A DNA stretch of 64,000 nt from Leisingera thetidis (GTDB lineage Bacteria > Pseudomonadota > Alphaproteobacteria > Rhodobacterales > Rhodobacteraceae): positions 4,157,001-4,221,000 of the forward strand of contig NZ_CP109787.1 of the NCBI RefSeq assembly GCF_025857195.1, given 5' to 3'. The number at the start of each line of letters is the position of its first letter. Position 1 is the first letter of the stretch. The notes beneath the pieces are model-generated. The model had not been told where the DNA came from. It was given only the letters and a program-made list of their open reading frames with translations, and made no database searches. This document shows positions 63,252-64,000 of this stretch, piece after piece. Both the position numbers and the translations under genes were made by a program.

Positions 63252-63842
63252 ATGACCAACGACCTGATTGCCAAAGCCGCCATCGACCGGCGCTTGGCCG
63301 AGATCGTCACCCCGGTGATCGAGGATCTGGGCTATGAGCTTGTGCGCATCCGGCTGATGTCTGGGAAGTCGACAACGCTGCAGATCATGGCCGACAAGCC
63401 CGACGGCGGGATCGAGGTGGATGATTGCGCCGAGATATCGAACGCGGTCAGCGCGGCACTGGACGTCGAGGACCCGATCATCGATGCTTATGCTCTGGAA
63501 GTGTCGAGCCCCGGCATTGACCGTCCGCTGACGCGGATGAAAGACTTCGAGATGTTCGAAGGCTACGAGGCCAAGCTGGAAACCGCCGAGATGGTTGGCG
63601 GCCGCCGCCGCTTCAAGGGCGAGCTGGCGGGCACCGAAGATGATGAAGTTCTGATCAACATCGAGGATCAGGGCGGGATCGTGACCATCGGCCTGAAATT
63701 CGACTGGCTGAGCGATGCCAAGCTGGTCCTGACCGATGAACTGATCAAGGAAATGCTGCGCCAGCGCAAAGAGGCGGGCACGCTCAACGAAGACGCATTC
63801 GACGAAATCGAGACCGAAGAGTCCGAAGAGGAGAAAAAGTAA
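63252..63842 (+). CDS. rimP: Ribosome maturation factor RimP
   Basis: 196 residues. [40 protein letters not shown] (segments [12 protein letters not shown]), [15 protein letters not shown]. Needed for 30S maturation. ATG 63252 follows GGAGG; the C-terminus is acidic (EEEKK). Stop overlaps the nusA start by one base. Confidence 0.96.
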   Translation: MTNDLIAKAAIDRRLAEIVTPVIEDLGYELVRIRLMSGKSTTLQIMADKPDGGIEVDDCAEISNAVSAALDVEDPIIDAYALEVSSPGIDRPLTRMKDFEMFEGYEAKLETAEMVGGRRRFKGELAGTEDDEVLINIEDQGGIVTIGLKFDWLSDAKLVLTDELIKEMLRQRKEAGTLNEDAFDEIETEESEEEKK

Positions 63843-64000
63843 TGGCTATCACCTCTGCAAACCAGCTGGAGCTGTTGCAAACCGCCGAGGCCGTGGCGCG
63901 CGAAAAGATGATCGACCCCGGTCTGGTGATCGAGGCGATGGAAGAGAGTCTCGCCCGGGCCGCCAAAAGCCGCTACGGCGCCGAGATGGATATCCGTGTC
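63842..64000 (+). CDS. nusA: Transcription factor NusA, N-terminal fragment (continues past window)
   Basis: 53 codons visible: [22 protein letters not shown] and VIEAMEESLARAAKSRYG, the start of the NusA N-terminal domain. Starts at the rimP stop (TAATG). rimP-nusA is the conserved order. Confidence 0.92.
   Translation, partial: MAITSANQLELLQTAEAVAREKMIDPGLVIEAMEESLARAAKSRYGAEMDIRV

Overview
The window is GC-rich chromosomal DNA from an alphaproteobacterium, almost certainly a marine roseobacter-group member of the Rhodobacterales (Leisingera/Phaeobacter/Ruegeria-like). The assignment rests on gene order (addA-trxA, fxsA/secB, dnaQ-coaE-aroE-maf, hemJ-rho-mnmE-mnmG-rsmG-parA-parB), a NavSp-type sodium channel, Lin0512 proteins and dense overlapping operons. 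It is core chromosome: I saw no transposase, phage, CRISPR array, rRNA or tRNA.

Layout. 1-10 kb: the end of addA, trxA, a tandem Lin0512 pair, a DUF1127 gene, hslV-membrane protein-hslU, an esterase lipoprotein, a smr-mltA-Tim44 operon facing away from fxsA-secB. 10-21 kb: the replication and segregation region. dnaQ-coaE-aroE-maf run left and hemJ-rho-mnmE-mnmG-rsmG-parA-parB run right, away from a 410-bp gap (12847-13256) with DnaA boxes, seven GANTC sites and an AT-rich flank, which I call the chromosomal oriC. Two perfect 16-bp parS sites lie at 16480 and 18391, the first over the mnmG start codon. 21-29 kb: hemW-rdgB-rph, hrcA-grpE, mutS and an isolated flagellin gene. 29-44 kb: central metabolism (maeB, argG, ilvA), a PfkB kinase, exported MsrA, an aminotransferase/sulfotransferase-like pair, an Hpt protein beside a response-regulator phosphatase, hslO, two NUDIX genes and a CCA-adding-type nucleotidyltransferase. 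44-52 kb: a two-gene ABC exporter behind a tiny leader ORF, an RNA methyltransferase, a voltage-gated Na+ channel, two L,D-transpeptidases and a CAP-domain lipoprotein. 52-64 kb: a small membrane protein, a 1002-residue kinase-M23-aminotransferase fusion, hemH, comF-grxC-nitrilase-marR, ubiG, pip, a short solute-binding protein, then rimP-nusA behind an attenuator-like leader.

Most noteworthy: (i) the oriC and parS set; (ii) a nearly identical 17-bp element (16/17) before both the class IV aminotransferase/sulfotransferase-like pair (33.2 kb) and the three-domain fusion gene (55.8 kb), suggesting one unnamed regulon of amino-compound metabolism; (iii) two 62-bp copies of a structured repeat directly after stop codons; (iv) the rimP leader with competing stems; (v) an 8-codon aromatic-rich leader ORF before the ABC pair. 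All calls come from reading sequence; no database search was run.
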